Assembly: GCA_006438735.1 (NCBI GenBank)
Contig: RCZF01000002.1
Coordinates: forward strand, 191,501 to 255,500
Direction: 5' to 3'
DNA: 64,000 bases
Source: Sphingomonas koreensis
GTDB taxonomy: Bacteria; Pseudomonadota; Alphaproteobacteria; Sphingomonadales; Sphingomonadaceae
Shown: positions 1 to 8,084 of the stretch, one piece after another
How positions within the stretch are numbered: the first letter of the stretch is position 1
Layout of the letters: every line of letters starts with the position of its first letter
The notes under the pieces: generated by a model
Seen by the model: only the letters and a program-made list of their open reading frames with translations
What the model was told of the DNA's origin: nothing
Databases searched by the model: none
Program-made: the position numbers and the translations under genes

Positions 1-764
1 GTCGTCACCAGATCGAAATGATAAGTGCGGATGATGATCGACGGCACCCAGAAGGCGAGGCCGTAGCCCGCCATCGAGCTCATCGAGGCGGCGAACGCCA
101 TCAGCCAGAAGCTCGGCTTCTTCGCCAGGATCGCGAACACCGCGGCGATCGGCGCGCGGCCGGCGGGCGGCGCGACGCGAACCGGCTCCTTGACCACCAG
201 CCGGAAGATCGGCGCGATGACGAGGCCGGCGATGCCGATCGAATAGAAAGCGACACGCCAATCGACGGAGGTGGCGATCCGCGCGCCGAACAGCGTGCCG
301 ATCGCCAGGCCGGCGGGGATGCCGATCGAATAGATGCCCAGCGCGCGGGCACGGCGTTCGGGCGGGAAATAATCGGCGATCAGCGCATAGGACGGCGCAA
401 CGCCCCCCGCCTCGCCGACGCCGACGCCGAAGCGGTAGAGAAACAGATGCCCGAACGCGGTGGCCGAGCCGCACAAGGCGGTAAACGCGCTCCAGATGGC
501 CAGGCTGATGGTGATGACCCAACTGCGGCTGGTCTTGTCCGCCAGCAGCGCGAGCGGCACCGCGAGCGTGGAGTACAGCAGCGCAAAGGCGGTGCCGCCA
601 AGCAGCCCGAGCTGCGCGTCGGTGAGGTGCAGGCTGTCCTTGATCGGCTTGGCGAGGATGCCGAGGATCTGCCGATCGATCCAGTTGAAGGTATAGACCA
701 GGAGCAGCATCGCCAGCACGAGACCGCGGTAGCCGCGGCGGGCGGATGGCTCGGTCATCGGCAT
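1..764 (-). CDS. MFS transporter, Spinster-like (partial, C-terminus off the window)
   Basis: The minus-strand frame is open from the ATG at 764 to the window edge, giving about 254 residues of N-terminal half. The start (MPMTEPSARRGYR) is preceded by a GGGAG ribosome site about 5 bases upstream; a second in-frame ATG lies at 758. The first membrane helix ends in NWIDRQILGILAKPIKDSL, characteristic of Spinster-like members of the major facilitator superfamily, and further hydrophobic segments follow with an RRARALGIY loop. In sphingomonads such transporters often sit beside TonB-dependent receptors and act at the inner membrane on sugars or organic acids; a receptor relic lies just upstream here. 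The substrate cannot be told from sequence. Confidence 0.85.
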   Translation of the reverse strand, partial: MPMTEPSARRGYRGLVLAMLLLVYTFNWIDRQILGILAKPIKDSLHLTDAQLGLLGGTAFALLYSTLAVPLALLADKTSRSWVITISLAIWSAFTALCGSATAFGHLFLYRFGVGVGEAGGVAPSYALIADYFPPERRARALGIYSIGIPAGLAIGTLFGARIATSVDWRVAFYSIGIAGLVIAPIFRLVVKEPVRVAPPAGRAPIAAVFAILAKKPSFWLMAFAASMSSMAGYGLAFWVPSIIIRTYHFDLVT

Positions 765-811
765 GCTCTCCCAGGCTGCGGCCGGGCGGTGGGTCCCGCC
801 CGGCTCGCGCA

Positions 812-985
812 TCACCTTATAGGCTCGGCTGAGAAGCGGAAGCCCAGCGTCGCGCTTCCGGTGCGCGGATCGCCGCAAGAATCGGTCTGCCTGTTGCCGA
901 CGTGTGAGATCCCTGTGCGTCGAAGAGATAGAGCAACTTGGTGAGGTTCTGAGCCGCGACGATCGTTCGACTGTAGCCGCCTTCC
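812..985 (-). pseudogene. relic of the 3' end of a TonB-dependent receptor gene
   Basis: This lies in the 430-base stretch (765-1196) that holds no intact gene. Read on the minus strand, one frame gives AAQNLTKLLYLFDAQGS and the next frame continues HVGNRQTDSCGDPRTG and then ATLGFRFSAEPIR before a stop. Joined, these resemble the last strands of a TonB-dependent receptor barrel (an NLTN..YLFD segment, then GDPRT..LGFRF). A single-base frameshift near 905 and the lack of any upstream receptor sequence indicate a decayed fragment. The neighbouring MFS transporter fits a former receptor-transporter unit. This rests on pattern recognition of a short segment only. Nothing recognisable was seen in 986-1196. 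Confidence 0.4.
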
Positions 986-1196
986 CGATCCGGTTCGGAT
1001 CAATTCGCGGCAGCGGACGTTCGAGACCCCGCTAGAGTAAAGCGAGTGGGGATTTCACAAATGGCATGGACGCGCGCCCTGGCGCTGTTTCTCGACGAGC
1101 CCGTCGATATCGGCGACGATCAGAAAGCACAGCCCGATCGCCGTGATCGACGGAGCGACAAACGCACCGAGCGACCGGCGCGCCGCTGCGCTTCGG

Positions 1197-1475
1197 CTAA
1201 GGCCGATTGGCCTTGATCGTGGGGTCCTCCGCGGCGACTTCGGCCGCTTCGGCCGGGGGCAGATGACCCCAGTGCACCACCGACCAAATCCGCTCATGAA
1301 AATAGAAAAGGAAGATCTTGGTGAACATTTCGGTGCCGGCAATCGCGCCAGCCGATGCCGTGCTGCCCGTGTAAATATAGCTCAGCACGAACGTATCGAT
1401 GCTGCCGAGCGCGCGCCACGACACCGCCTTGACGAACGACCGGGGATGGCTTTCGACGCCGCGGAACAGGAACAC
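1197..1475 (-). CDS. DUF2061 family small membrane protein
   Basis: 92-residue protein starting with GTG at 1475, five bases after the stop of the aminotransferase gene, so probably cotranscribed with it. Residues about 8-60 (ESHPRSFVKAVSWRALGSID, then a hydrophobic stretch and IAGTEMFTKIFLFYFHERIW) match the DUF2061 pattern: a basic N-terminal segment, two short membrane helices and a conserved HERIW end. The tail is rich in Ala and Glu. The family has no established function; some members are fused to sulfate-assimilation or phosphatase domains. It is probably in the inner membrane. Confidence 0.75.
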   Translation of the reverse strand: MFLFRGVESHPRSFVKAVSWRALGSIDTFVLSYIYTGSTASAGAIAGTEMFTKIFLFYFHERIWSVVHWGHLPPAEAAEVAAEDPTIKANRP

Positions 1476-1480
1476 GCCGC

Positions 1481-2689
1481 TCAGCCCGTCTGCGACGCGG
1501 GCGTGTTGACGCCCATCGACTGCAAATAGCGCTTCACGTTGCGCGCCGCCTGCCGCAACCTCTGTTCGTTCTCGACCATTGCGATCCTGACATAGCCCTC
1601 GCCGTTTTCGCCATAGCCGACGCCGGGGGCGACGGCGACATGCGCGTGCGTAAGCAATTGCTTGGTGAACTCAAGGCTGCCTAGATGCGCGCAGGCCGGC
1701 GGCAGCGGCGCCCAGGCGAACATCGAGGCAGCCGGGGCGGGAATATCCCAGCCGGCGCGGGCGAAGCTTTCGATCAGCACGTCACGGCGCTTATGATAAA
1801 GCTGGCGGTTGCGCTCGACGATCTCCTGCGGCCCGTTGAGCGCGGCGCAGGCGGCCGCCTGGATCGGCGTGAAGGCGCCGTAGTCGAGATAGGATTTCAC
1901 GCGCGTCATCGCCGCGATCAGCTTCTTGTTGCCGACCGCAAAGCCCATCCGCCAGCCCGCCATCGAATAGGTCTTGCTGAGCGAGGTGAATTCCACGGCC
2001 ACGTCTTTCGCGCCTTTCACCTGGAGGATCGACGGCGTCGGCTTGCCGTCGAAATAAAGCTCGGAATAAGCGAGATCGCTCAGAATCCAGACCTGATTGT
2101 CGCGCGCCCAGGCGACGAGCCGCTCGTAAAAGGCGAGATCGACGACTTCGGCGGTCGGGTTCGACGGATAATTGACCACCAGCACGCTCGGCCGCGGCAC
2201 GGTGAACGCCATCGCGCGCTCGAGGCTTTCGAAATAGGCATCGTCGGGCGTCGTCGGCACCGCGCGGATCGTCGCGCCGGCGATGATGAAGCCGAAGGTG
2301 TGGATCGGATAGCTGGGGTTGGGCGCGAGCACGACGTCGCCCGGCGCGGTGATCGCGGTGGCGAGGCTGGCGAGCCCCTCCTTCGATCCCATCGTCACCA
2401 CCACTTCGCTCTCGGGATCGAGATCGACGCCGAAGCGGCGGGCGTAATAGCCCGCCTGCGCGCGCCGCAGCCCGGGAATCCCCTTCGACTGCGAATAGCC
2501 GTGCGCATCGGGCTTGCGCGCGACTTCGCACAATTTGTCGATCACATGCGGCGGCGGCGGCAGATCGGGATTGCCCATGCCGAGATCGATGATGTCCTCG
2601 CCGCCCGCCCTCGCCGCCGCCCGCATGCCGTTGACTTCGGCAATGACGTAGGGCGGCAAACGCTTGATGCGGTAGAAGTCATCGGACAT
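1481..2689 (-). CDS. alaC: class I/II PLP-dependent aminotransferase, AlaC-type (alanine transaminase)
   Basis: 402 residues from ATG 2689 (MSDDFYRIKRLPPYV); an in-frame ATG 14 codons upstream is unlikely because the conserved family start is MSDDFYRIKRLPPY. It is a fold type I aminotransferase: NYPSNPTA around 173-180, DLAYSEL around 205-211 and the PLP lysine K239 in SLSKTYSMAGWR. Proteins of this length and start belong to the AlaC/YfdZ group, which transfers amino groups between alanine and 2-oxoglutarate; the related LL-diaminopimelate aminotransferases are close, so substrate is inferred. The gene is divergent from phaC and is followed closely by the DUF2061 gene. Confidence 0.85.
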   Translation of the reverse strand: MSDDFYRIKRLPPYVIAEVNGMRAAARAGGEDIIDLGMGNPDLPPPPHVIDKLCEVARKPDAHGYSQSKGIPGLRRAQAGYYARRFGVDLDPESEVVVTMGSKEGLASLATAITAPGDVVLAPNPSYPIHTFGFIIAGATIRAVPTTPDDAYFESLERAMAFTVPRPSVLVVNYPSNPTAEVVDLAFYERLVAWARDNQVWILSDLAYSELYFDGKPTPSILQVKGAKDVAVEFTSLSKTYSMAGWRMGFAVGNKKLIAAMTRVKSYLDYGAFTPIQAAACAALNGPQEIVERNRQLYHKRRDVLIESFARAGWDIPAPAASMFAWAPLPPACAHLGSLEFTKQLLTHAHVAVAPGVGYGENGEGYVRIAMVENEQRLRQAARNVKRYLQSMGVNTPASQTG

Positions 2690-2773
2690 GCGACAAGGCT
2701 CCGGCGCCCACGCGGACATCGCGCGGCGCATGTGCGTTGGTATATGGATGCATTACGGTGCTTGCCAGAGGAG

Positions 2774-4507
2774 ATGAGCTTGGCCGACGACCCCGATCCT
2801 TCGCCGATCCCCAGCCTGGAGGACATGCAGCACTGGACCTGGGTGATGGGGCGGGCGCAGCAGATGATGCTCGAACATGGGCTGGAGACGCTGCAGCAGA
2901 CGCCGGCGATGCCGATCATTCCCGGCTTCACCGACAAGGCGACGATGGAGCGCGCGCAGGAATTCTGGGCCGACAGCATGAAGCTGTGGCAGCGTTTCCT
3001 CGATCCGGCCGGCTTAAAGGCAGGCGACGGCGGCAAGCCCGACAAGCGCTTCCAAGCCCCCGAATGGCGCGAAAACCCGGTGTTCGACTGGATTCGCCAG
3101 AGCTATCTGCTGATCGCCGATCATCTGCTGCGCGGCGTCGATGCGCTCGATGGGCTCGAACCCAAGCAAAAGGAGAAGCTGCGCTTCGCCGCCAAGGGCT
3201 TCATCGATGCGATGAGCCCGACGAATTTCCCCGGCACCAACCCGCTGGTGATCCAGAAGACGATCGAGACCCGCGGCGAAAATCTGCTCAAGGGCCTGCA
3301 GAACATGCTCGCCGATTTCGGCAAGGGCCAGCTCACCCATACCGACAGCGAAGCGTTCGAGGTCGGCCGCAACATCGCAACGACGCCGGGCAAGGTCGTC
3401 AAACGCACGCCGCTCTATGAGCTGATCCAATACGAACCGACCACCGACACAGTATTGACCACGCCGCTGGTGATCTTCCCGCCGTGGATCAACCGCTATT
3501 ACATCCTCGATCTTCGGCCCGAGAAGAGCTTCATCAAATGGGCGGTAGATCAGGGGCTCACGGTGTTCGTCGTGTCGTGGAAATCGGCCGACGCCACGAT
3601 GAAGGACGTGATGTGGGACGATTATGTCGAGCGCGGCCAGATCGACGCGATCGACACGATTTGCGACGGGCTCGGCGTCGAGGGTGTCCATGCGATCGGC
3701 TATTGCGTCGCCGGCACGACGCTCGCGGCGACGCTGGCGGTGCTGACCGCGCGCGGCGAAGCGGCCAAGGTGAAGAGCGCGACCTTCTTTACCGCGCAGG
3801 TCGATTTTTCGTGCGCCGGCGAGCTCAATCTGTTCGTCGATGACGAGCAATTGAAGCTCATCGAGACGATCTCGCCCGAAGGGTTTCTCGACGGCCGCTA
3901 CATGGCAGCGACCTTCAACCTGCTGCGCGGCCGCGATCTGATCTGGAATTACGTCACCAACAATTATCTGCTTGGCCAGGATTACGCGCCGTTCGATCTG
4001 CTCCACTGGAACGGCGACACCACCAATCTGCCGTCGAAATGGCATCTCAGCTATCTCACCGATCTGTACCGCGACAATCTGCTGGTGACGCCGGGCGCAC
4101 TGGCGATTTCGGGCACCCCGCTCAATCTCACCACGGTCACCACGCCGAGCTATATCCAGGCCGGGCGAGAGGATCATATCGCGCCGCCCGAAAGCGTGTG
4201 GAACATCACCCATCACTTCAAGGGGCCGATGAAATTCGTGCTTGCCGGCTCGGGGCATATCGCCGGCGTCGTCAATCCGCCGGCGGCGGGCAAATATCAA
4301 TATTGGACCAATGCAGCGCCCGCCGAATCGCTGAACGAATTCCTCGCCGGCGCGACCGAGACAAAGGGCAGCTGGTGGCCCGATTGGATCGACTGGCTCC
4401 GCGGGCAGGACAACGAGACGATGGCCGCAAAGGGCGCGCGCAAGCCGGGCAAGGGCAAGCTCAAGGCGATTGAGGATGCGCCGGGCAGTTACGTTCGCCA
4501 GCGCTGA
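2774..4507 (+). CDS. phaC: class I poly(R)-hydroxyalkanoate synthase PhaC
   Basis: 577 residues. The start at 2774 is chosen because AGAGGAG lies directly upstream; an ATG ten codons earlier has no such site. It polymerises (R)-3-hydroxyacyl-CoA (mainly 3-hydroxybutyryl-CoA) into PHA granules. The lipase-like box is GYCVAGT with nucleophile C311; the other triad residues are D467 (GREDHIAPPESVW) and H495 (GSGHIAGVV). Length and the conserved N-terminal domain (residues 50-210) fit class I enzymes, which act without a PhaE or PhaR subunit. The phasin gene follows 124 bases downstream on the same strand. No phaA/phaB genes are in the window. Confidence 0.95.
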   Translation: MSLADDPDPSPIPSLEDMQHWTWVMGRAQQMMLEHGLETLQQTPAMPIIPGFTDKATMERAQEFWADSMKLWQRFLDPAGLKAGDGGKPDKRFQAPEWRENPVFDWIRQSYLLIADHLLRGVDALDGLEPKQKEKLRFAAKGFIDAMSPTNFPGTNPLVIQKTIETRGENLLKGLQNMLADFGKGQLTHTDSEAFEVGRNIATTPGKVVKRTPLYELIQYEPTTDTVLTTPLVIFPPWINRYYILDLRPEKSFIKWAVDQGLTVFVVSWKSADATMKDVMWDDYVERGQIDAIDTICDGLGVEGVHAIGYCVAGTTLAATLAVLTARGEAAKVKSATFFTAQVDFSCAGELNLFVDDEQLKLIETISPEGFLDGRYMAATFNLLRGRDLIWNYVTNNYLLGQDYAPFDLLHWNGDTTNLPSKWHLSYLTDLYRDNLLVTPGALAISGTPLNLTTVTTPSYIQAGREDHIAPPESVWNITHHFKGPMKFVLAGSGHIAGVVNPPAAGKYQYWTNAAPAESLNEFLAGATETKGSWWPDWIDWLRGQDNETMAAKGARKPGKGKLKAIEDAPGSYVRQR

Positions 4508-4554
4508 CTTTCAGCAGTAATCGCTGAGTATTAGCGCGTTTCGGCTCCGTAATG

Positions 4555-4614
4555 TTGCAGTGCACAATATTCCTTGAAATCGCGGTTGCGATGGATTATT
4601 GTGCATCGCAGCAA
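4555..4614. promoter_or_regulatory. dyad upstream of the phasin gene, candidate operator
   Basis: Between phaC and the phasin, TTGCAGTGCACAATA (4555-4569) and TATTGTGCATCGCAGCAA (4597-4614) form inverted arms sharing TGCACAATA/TATTGTGCA, about 28 bases apart and ending 17 bases before the phasin start. TGC/GCA-rich dyads at phasin promoters are the known type of target of PhaR repressors in other alphaproteobacteria. Assignment to PhaR is inference; no phaR gene is in the window. Confidence 0.4.
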
Positions 4615-4631
4615 TGAGCAAGGAGTCGATC

Positions 4632-5261
4632 ATGGCGAGCAAGGGCCGCAAACCCCAGCCGAACAAGTCCGTGACACCTGTCGCGCGCCGCGCGGCCAAG
4701 CCTGTTGCCCCGCGCACACCGGCCCCGGTTGCCCCGCAACCGACAGAAGCCGCCGCGCCCGCAGACCCGATCGAAACCATTACCGCCGCCGCCGCGGCGC
4801 CCACCATCAAGGAAACCCAGATCATGCAAGATACCGTCAAGAAGACCGCCGCCCAGGCTGAAACCATGTTCGCCGACGTCAACGATCGCGCCAAGAGCGC
4901 GATGGAGAAGAGCTCGAAGATGGTCGCCGAGATGAACGATTTCGCCAAGGGCAACATCGAAGCCATGGTCGAATCGTCGAAGATCGCCGCCAAGGGCTTC
5001 GAGACGATCGGCCAGGACGCCGCCGAATATGGCCGCAAGCATTTCGAGAGCGCGACCGCCGCGATGAAGCAGTTCGCCAGCGTCAAGTCGCCGACCGATC
5101 TGTTCAAGCTGCAGAGCGATTACCTGCGCTCGGCGTTCGATTCGCTGGTCGCCGAGACCTCGAAGAACACCGAAGCGATGCTCAAGCTGGCTGGCGACGT
5201 CGCCCAGCCGCTGTCGAGCCGCGCCGCGGTTGCTGCAGAAAAGATCAAGCTCGCCGCGTAA
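4632..5261 (+). CDS. phasin family protein (PHA granule surface protein)
   Basis: 209 residues from ATG 4632, with AGGAG six bases upstream. Residues 1-60 are a low-complexity Ala/Pro/Lys segment (KPVAPRTPAPVAPQP). Residues about 65-205 are a mostly helical, amphipathic phasin domain (MFADVNDRAKSAMEKSSKMV, then FGxMVESSK-like and SPTDLFKLQSDY segments). Phasins coat polyhydroxyalkanoate granules, limit their size and aid synthase activity, and the position next to phaC supports this. An internal ATG at 4824 (MQDTVKKTAAQ) with AAGGA about ten bases upstream could give a shorter 145-residue form starting at the phasin domain. A strong hairpin terminator follows. Confidence 0.9.
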   Translation: MASKGRKPQPNKSVTPVARRAAKPVAPRTPAPVAPQPTEAAAPADPIETITAAAAAPTIKETQIMQDTVKKTAAQAETMFADVNDRAKSAMEKSSKMVAEMNDFAKGNIEAMVESSKIAAKGFETIGQDAAEYGRKHFESATAAMKQFASVKSPTDLFKLQSDYLRSAFDSLVAETSKNTEAMLKLAGDVAQPLSSRAAVAAEKIKLAA

Positions 5262-5294
5262 TTTGGCGAGTGCCCCGTGTTCGGGCGCTGATCG

Positions 5295-5328
5295 GGGCGG
5301 TCGTCTTTAGGGACGGCCGCCCTTTTTG
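5295..5328 (+). terminator. rho-independent terminator after the phasin gene
   Basis: GGGCGGTCGTC and GGACGGCCGCCC pair (with G-U) around a short loop and run directly into TTTTT at 5323-5327, 33 bases after the phasin stop. Confidence 0.85.
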
Positions 5329-5413
5329 TTAACCGCGATTCGCACGAAAACGGCGTCGGCGCGTGATCGCCCCTTGCCCTTCGCGGCCGGCTTGCCATAT
5401 TTTCAGTCTCACG

Positions 5414-5773
5414 ATGTTGATCGATCCCCTCACCCCTCTGGCGGCCGGCACGGACGCTGGCGATGACGACGATGACGCGGCCAGCACCGGCCTCGCCACG
5501 CGGACGCTGACGCGCACCAAGAAGCCGACGCCGTACCGCGTGCTGATGCTCAACGACGATTACACCCCGATGGAATTCGTCGTTCTGTGCCTGCAGCGCT
5601 TCTTCCGCATGGGCATCGAGGATGCGACTCGGGTGATGCTTCACGTCCACCAGAAGGGCGTCGGCGTGTGCGGCGTGTTCAGCTACGAAGTCGCCGAGAC
5701 CAAGGTCAGCCAGGTGATGGATTTCGCCCGGCAGAACCAGCACCCGCTGCAATGCACGCTGGAAAAGGCCTGA
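5414..5773 (+). CDS. clpS: ATP-dependent Clp protease adaptor ClpS
   Basis: 119 residues from ATG 5414. The acidic, flexible N-terminus ([12 protein letters not shown], residues 15-26) precedes the ClpS fold: [20 protein letters not shown] (36-55), where the NDDYTP segment and following residues form the N-degron pocket, then [13 protein letters not shown] and the C-terminal [12 protein letters not shown]. ClpS delivers proteins with bulky hydrophobic N-termini to ClpAP. clpA is not adjacent here, unlike in E. coli. No clear ribosome site was seen, so the exact start is less certain than the gene. Confidence 0.93.
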   Translation: MLIDPLTPLAAGTDAGDDDDDAASTGLATRTLTRTKKPTPYRVLMLNDDYTPMEFVVLCLQRFFRMGIEDATRVMLHVHQKGVGVCGVFSYEVAETKVSQVMDFARQNQHPLQCTLEKA

Positions 5774-5818
5774 GGGTCGTTCCACGGCGCGGCAAAGCCG
5801 CCCTCCCTGTCACGCTCG

Positions 5819-6553
5819 TCAACGTGCTGGCGGCAGCCAGCTCAAATCCAGATTCTTGTAACGATCGACGAAATTGGCGGCGCGGGCGAGCGCACGTTCA
5901 TCGCGGATCGTAACCCGGCCGTTATCGCGCGCGATCAACCCGTCCTCCTGAAGCTGGCGGAACATGCGGTTGACGTGGACCGAAGTGAGCCCGGTGGCGT
6001 CGCCGATCTCCTCCTGCGTCAGCCCAAGCGCGAAAGTGTCGCCGATCGTGCGATCGCTCATCCGACGGCGGTTGCGGATTTCGAGCAGCAGCGCGGCGAC
6101 GCGCGCCTTGGCCGAGGTGCGGCCGAGCGCCGCCAGCCGATCGGTCAGCATCATCCGCTCGATCTGGTTGTAGGCGACGATCAGCGCCGCCAGCCGCGGG
6201 TGATCGACGACCAGGCGGGTCAGCGCCGATTTCTCGAACGGGCAAACGGTGCAGTCGGTCAGCGCCGTGATATTCTCGGGCGCGTCGCGGTAGACCAGGC
6301 TCGAAATGCCGAGCAGATCGCCGGGAAACAGGAAGCGCAGGATCTGGCGGCTGCCGTTGTCGAGCAACACATAGCTCATCATCGTGCCCGAGCGCAGCGT
6401 GAACAGTTCGTTCGCCGGATCGCGCTCGCGCAGCAGGATCGCGCCGCGCTTCAGATGGCGCTCGCGGTCCTCCAGCTTGTCGAGCGTTTGCCGCTCGGCC
6501 GGGCTCAACTCGATCAGGTCGCTGAGTCGATCAGCGAAGCAACTTGCCGGCAC
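5819..6553 (-). CDS. Crp/Fnr family transcriptional regulator
   Basis: About 244 residues from a GTG at 6553; an ATG at 6610 would add 19 residues ([19 protein letters not shown]) that look unstructured and would run through a palindrome. Residues 10-125 form a cyclic-nucleotide-binding-like beta barrel (RGAILLRERDPANELFTLRS, FLFPGDLLGISSLVY), then a dimerisation helix and a winged helix-turn-helix around 168-200 (LTQEEIGDATGLTSVHVNRM). DCTVCPF carries two cysteines, but the N-terminal four-Cys pattern of oxygen-sensing FNR is absent. The effector is unknown. It converges with clpS and is divergent from murA. Confidence 0.85.
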   Translation of the reverse strand: MPASCFADRLSDLIELSPAERQTLDKLEDRERHLKRGAILLRERDPANELFTLRSGTMMSYVLLDNGSRQILRFLFPGDLLGISSLVYRDAPENITALTDCTVCPFEKSALTRLVVDHPRLAALIVAYNQIERMMLTDRLAALGRTSAKARVAALLLEIRNRRRMSDRTIGDTFALGLTQEEIGDATGLTSVHVNRMFRQLQEDGLIARDNGRVTIRDERALARAANFVDRYKNLDLSWLPPAR

Positions 6554-6570
6554 GCGGTGAACACCCCCAT

Positions 6571-6586
6571 TTGACGCAAGCGTCAA
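6571..6586. promoter_or_regulatory. palindrome between the Crp/Fnr gene and murA, candidate autoregulatory site
   Basis: TTGACGCAAGCGTCAA is a perfect inverted repeat of seven bases with a two-base centre. Half-sites TTGAC and GTCAA resemble Crp/Fnr family sites, although the spacing (six) is that of CRP boxes rather than FNR boxes (four). It lies 18 bases upstream of the GTG start preferred for the regulator and about 98 bases before murA, so it could control either. Binding is inference. Confidence 0.45.
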
Positions 6587-6683
6587 AGCAGGGCGCGCGC
6601 CGGGCCGCATTAAAATCGATCAATGGGTTGAGCGCATTATGCGCGACCTTGCGCGCGCGAGCGCACCGATTAGAAGCCCAGGC

Positions 6684-7967
6684 ATGGACCGTATCCTCAT
6701 TCGCGGCGGCAATCGCCTTGCCGGCCGCCTTCCGATCTCCGGCGCGAAGAACGCCGCGCTCACGCTGATGCCGTGCGCATTGCTGACCGACGAGCCGCTG
6801 ACGCTGCGCAATCTGCCGCGGCTCGCCGACGTCGACAGTTTCGGCCATCTGCTCAACCAGCTCGGCGCCTCGACGCAGATCGAGGGCGCGCGGCCCGAGG
6901 ATTTCGGCCGCGTGATGACGATCCGCGCCGGCAAGCTGACCGCAACCGAGGCGCCCTATGACATCGTCCGCAAGATGCGCGCCTCGATCCTGGTGCTCGG
7001 CCCGTTGATCGGCCGCGGTGGCGAAGCGCGCGTGTCGCTGCCCGGCGGCTGCGCAATCGGCAACCGGCCGATCGACCTCCATCTCAAGGCGCTCGAGGAA
7101 ATGGGCGCCGAGATCGAGCTCGCCGCCGGCTATGTGAAGGCGACCGCGCCGGGCGGGCGGCTGCCCGGCGGGCGGGTGTCGTTCCCGGTCGTTTCGGTCG
7201 GCGCGACCGAGAATGCGCTGATGGCGGCGGTGACGGCCAGAGGCGGCACGATCATCGAGAATGCCGCGCGCGAGCCGGAGATCGTCGATCTGTGCAATTG
7301 CCTGGTGGCGATGGGCGCGTCGATTTCGGGGATCGGCACCGAGACGCTGGAGATCGAGGGCCGCGACCGGCTGCACGGCGCGACCTACCGCGTGATGCCC
7401 GATCGCATCGAGGCGGGGAGCTACGCCTGCGCCGCGGCGATCACCGGCGGCAGCCTCGATCTGGTCGGCGCCAAGGCGTCGGACATGCGCGCGACGCTCG
7501 ACGCGCTGGTCGAGGCGGGCGTGACCGTCACCGAGCAAAAGGACGCGATCCGCGTCGAGGCGACCAACGGCATTGGCCCGCTGACGCTGTCGACGGCACC
7601 CTATCCGGGCTTCGCGACCGACATGCAGGCGCAGTTCATGGCGATGCTGTGCAAGGCGGGCGGCGCGAGCGTGCTGACCGAGACGATCTTCGAAAACCGC
7701 TACATGCACGTGCCCGAGCTGGCGCGAATGGGCGCCGACATCCAGGTACGCGGCCGCACCGCGGTGGTGCGCGGCGTCGAAACGGTGGTCGGCGCGCCGG
7801 TGATGGCGACCGATCTGCGCGCGTCGATGAGCCTGATCCTCGCGGGGCTTGCCGCCGAGGGTCAGACCGAGGTCAGCCGCGTCTATCACCTCGATCGCGG
7901 CTATGAGCGGCTCGAGGAGAAACTGTCGGCGGTCGGCGCGGATATCGAGCGCGTTTCCGACGGCTGA
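6684..7967 (+). CDS. murA: UDP-N-acetylglucosamine 1-carboxyvinyltransferase MurA
   Basis: 427 residues from ATG 6684 ([20 protein letters not shown]), the usual MurA beginning. It transfers enolpyruvate from PEP to UDP-GlcNAc, the first committed step of peptidoglycan synthesis in the cytoplasm. K22 in SGAKNA binds PEP, and C123 in [15 protein letters not shown] is the catalytic cysteine that fosfomycin alkylates, so a fosfomycin-insensitive Asp variant is not present. The length is normal for the family, with two inverse alpha/beta domains. The upstream region is shared with the divergent Crp/Fnr gene. Confidence 0.96.
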   Translation: MDRILIRGGNRLAGRLPISGAKNAALTLMPCALLTDEPLTLRNLPRLADVDSFGHLLNQLGASTQIEGARPEDFGRVMTIRAGKLTATEAPYDIVRKMRASILVLGPLIGRGGEARVSLPGGCAIGNRPIDLHLKALEEMGAEIELAAGYVKATAPGGRLPGGRVSFPVVSVGATENALMAAVTARGGTIIENAAREPEIVDLCNCLVAMGASISGIGTETLEIEGRDRLHGATYRVMPDRIEAGSYACAAAITGGSLDLVGAKASDMRATLDALVEAGVTVTEQKDAIRVEATNGIGPLTLSTAPYPGFATDMQAQFMAMLCKAGGASVLTETIFENRYMHVPELARMGADIQVRGRTAVVRGVETVVGAPVMATDLRASMSLILAGLAAEGQTEVSRVYHLDRGYERLEEKLSAVGADIERVSDG

Positions 7968-8084
7968 CGCGCGATGAGGTGATCGATTGGACAAATCGGC
8001 CTGATCGAAATCTATCGGCGGACACACCGACCACCGGGCGCGTTGGCGACGCATAGCGTTCCTCCGACCCGAAGGTATCCGACC

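Noticed and set aside
1000..1196. Possible small membrane protein on the minus strand downstream of the DUF2061 gene
   Set aside because: A short hydrophobic run is present (ITAIGLCFLIVADIDGLV), but there is no start with a ribosome site and no family resemblance.
1685..2773. Plus-strand open frame running opposite the aminotransferase and continuing into phaC
   Set aside because: The part before 2774 is Arg/His-rich antisense translation of alaC; phaC has its own ribosome site and normal length from 2774.
7968..8084. Possible OxyR site before katE
   Set aside because: There are repeated ATCG strings, but no convincing ATAG-N7-CTAT pattern.
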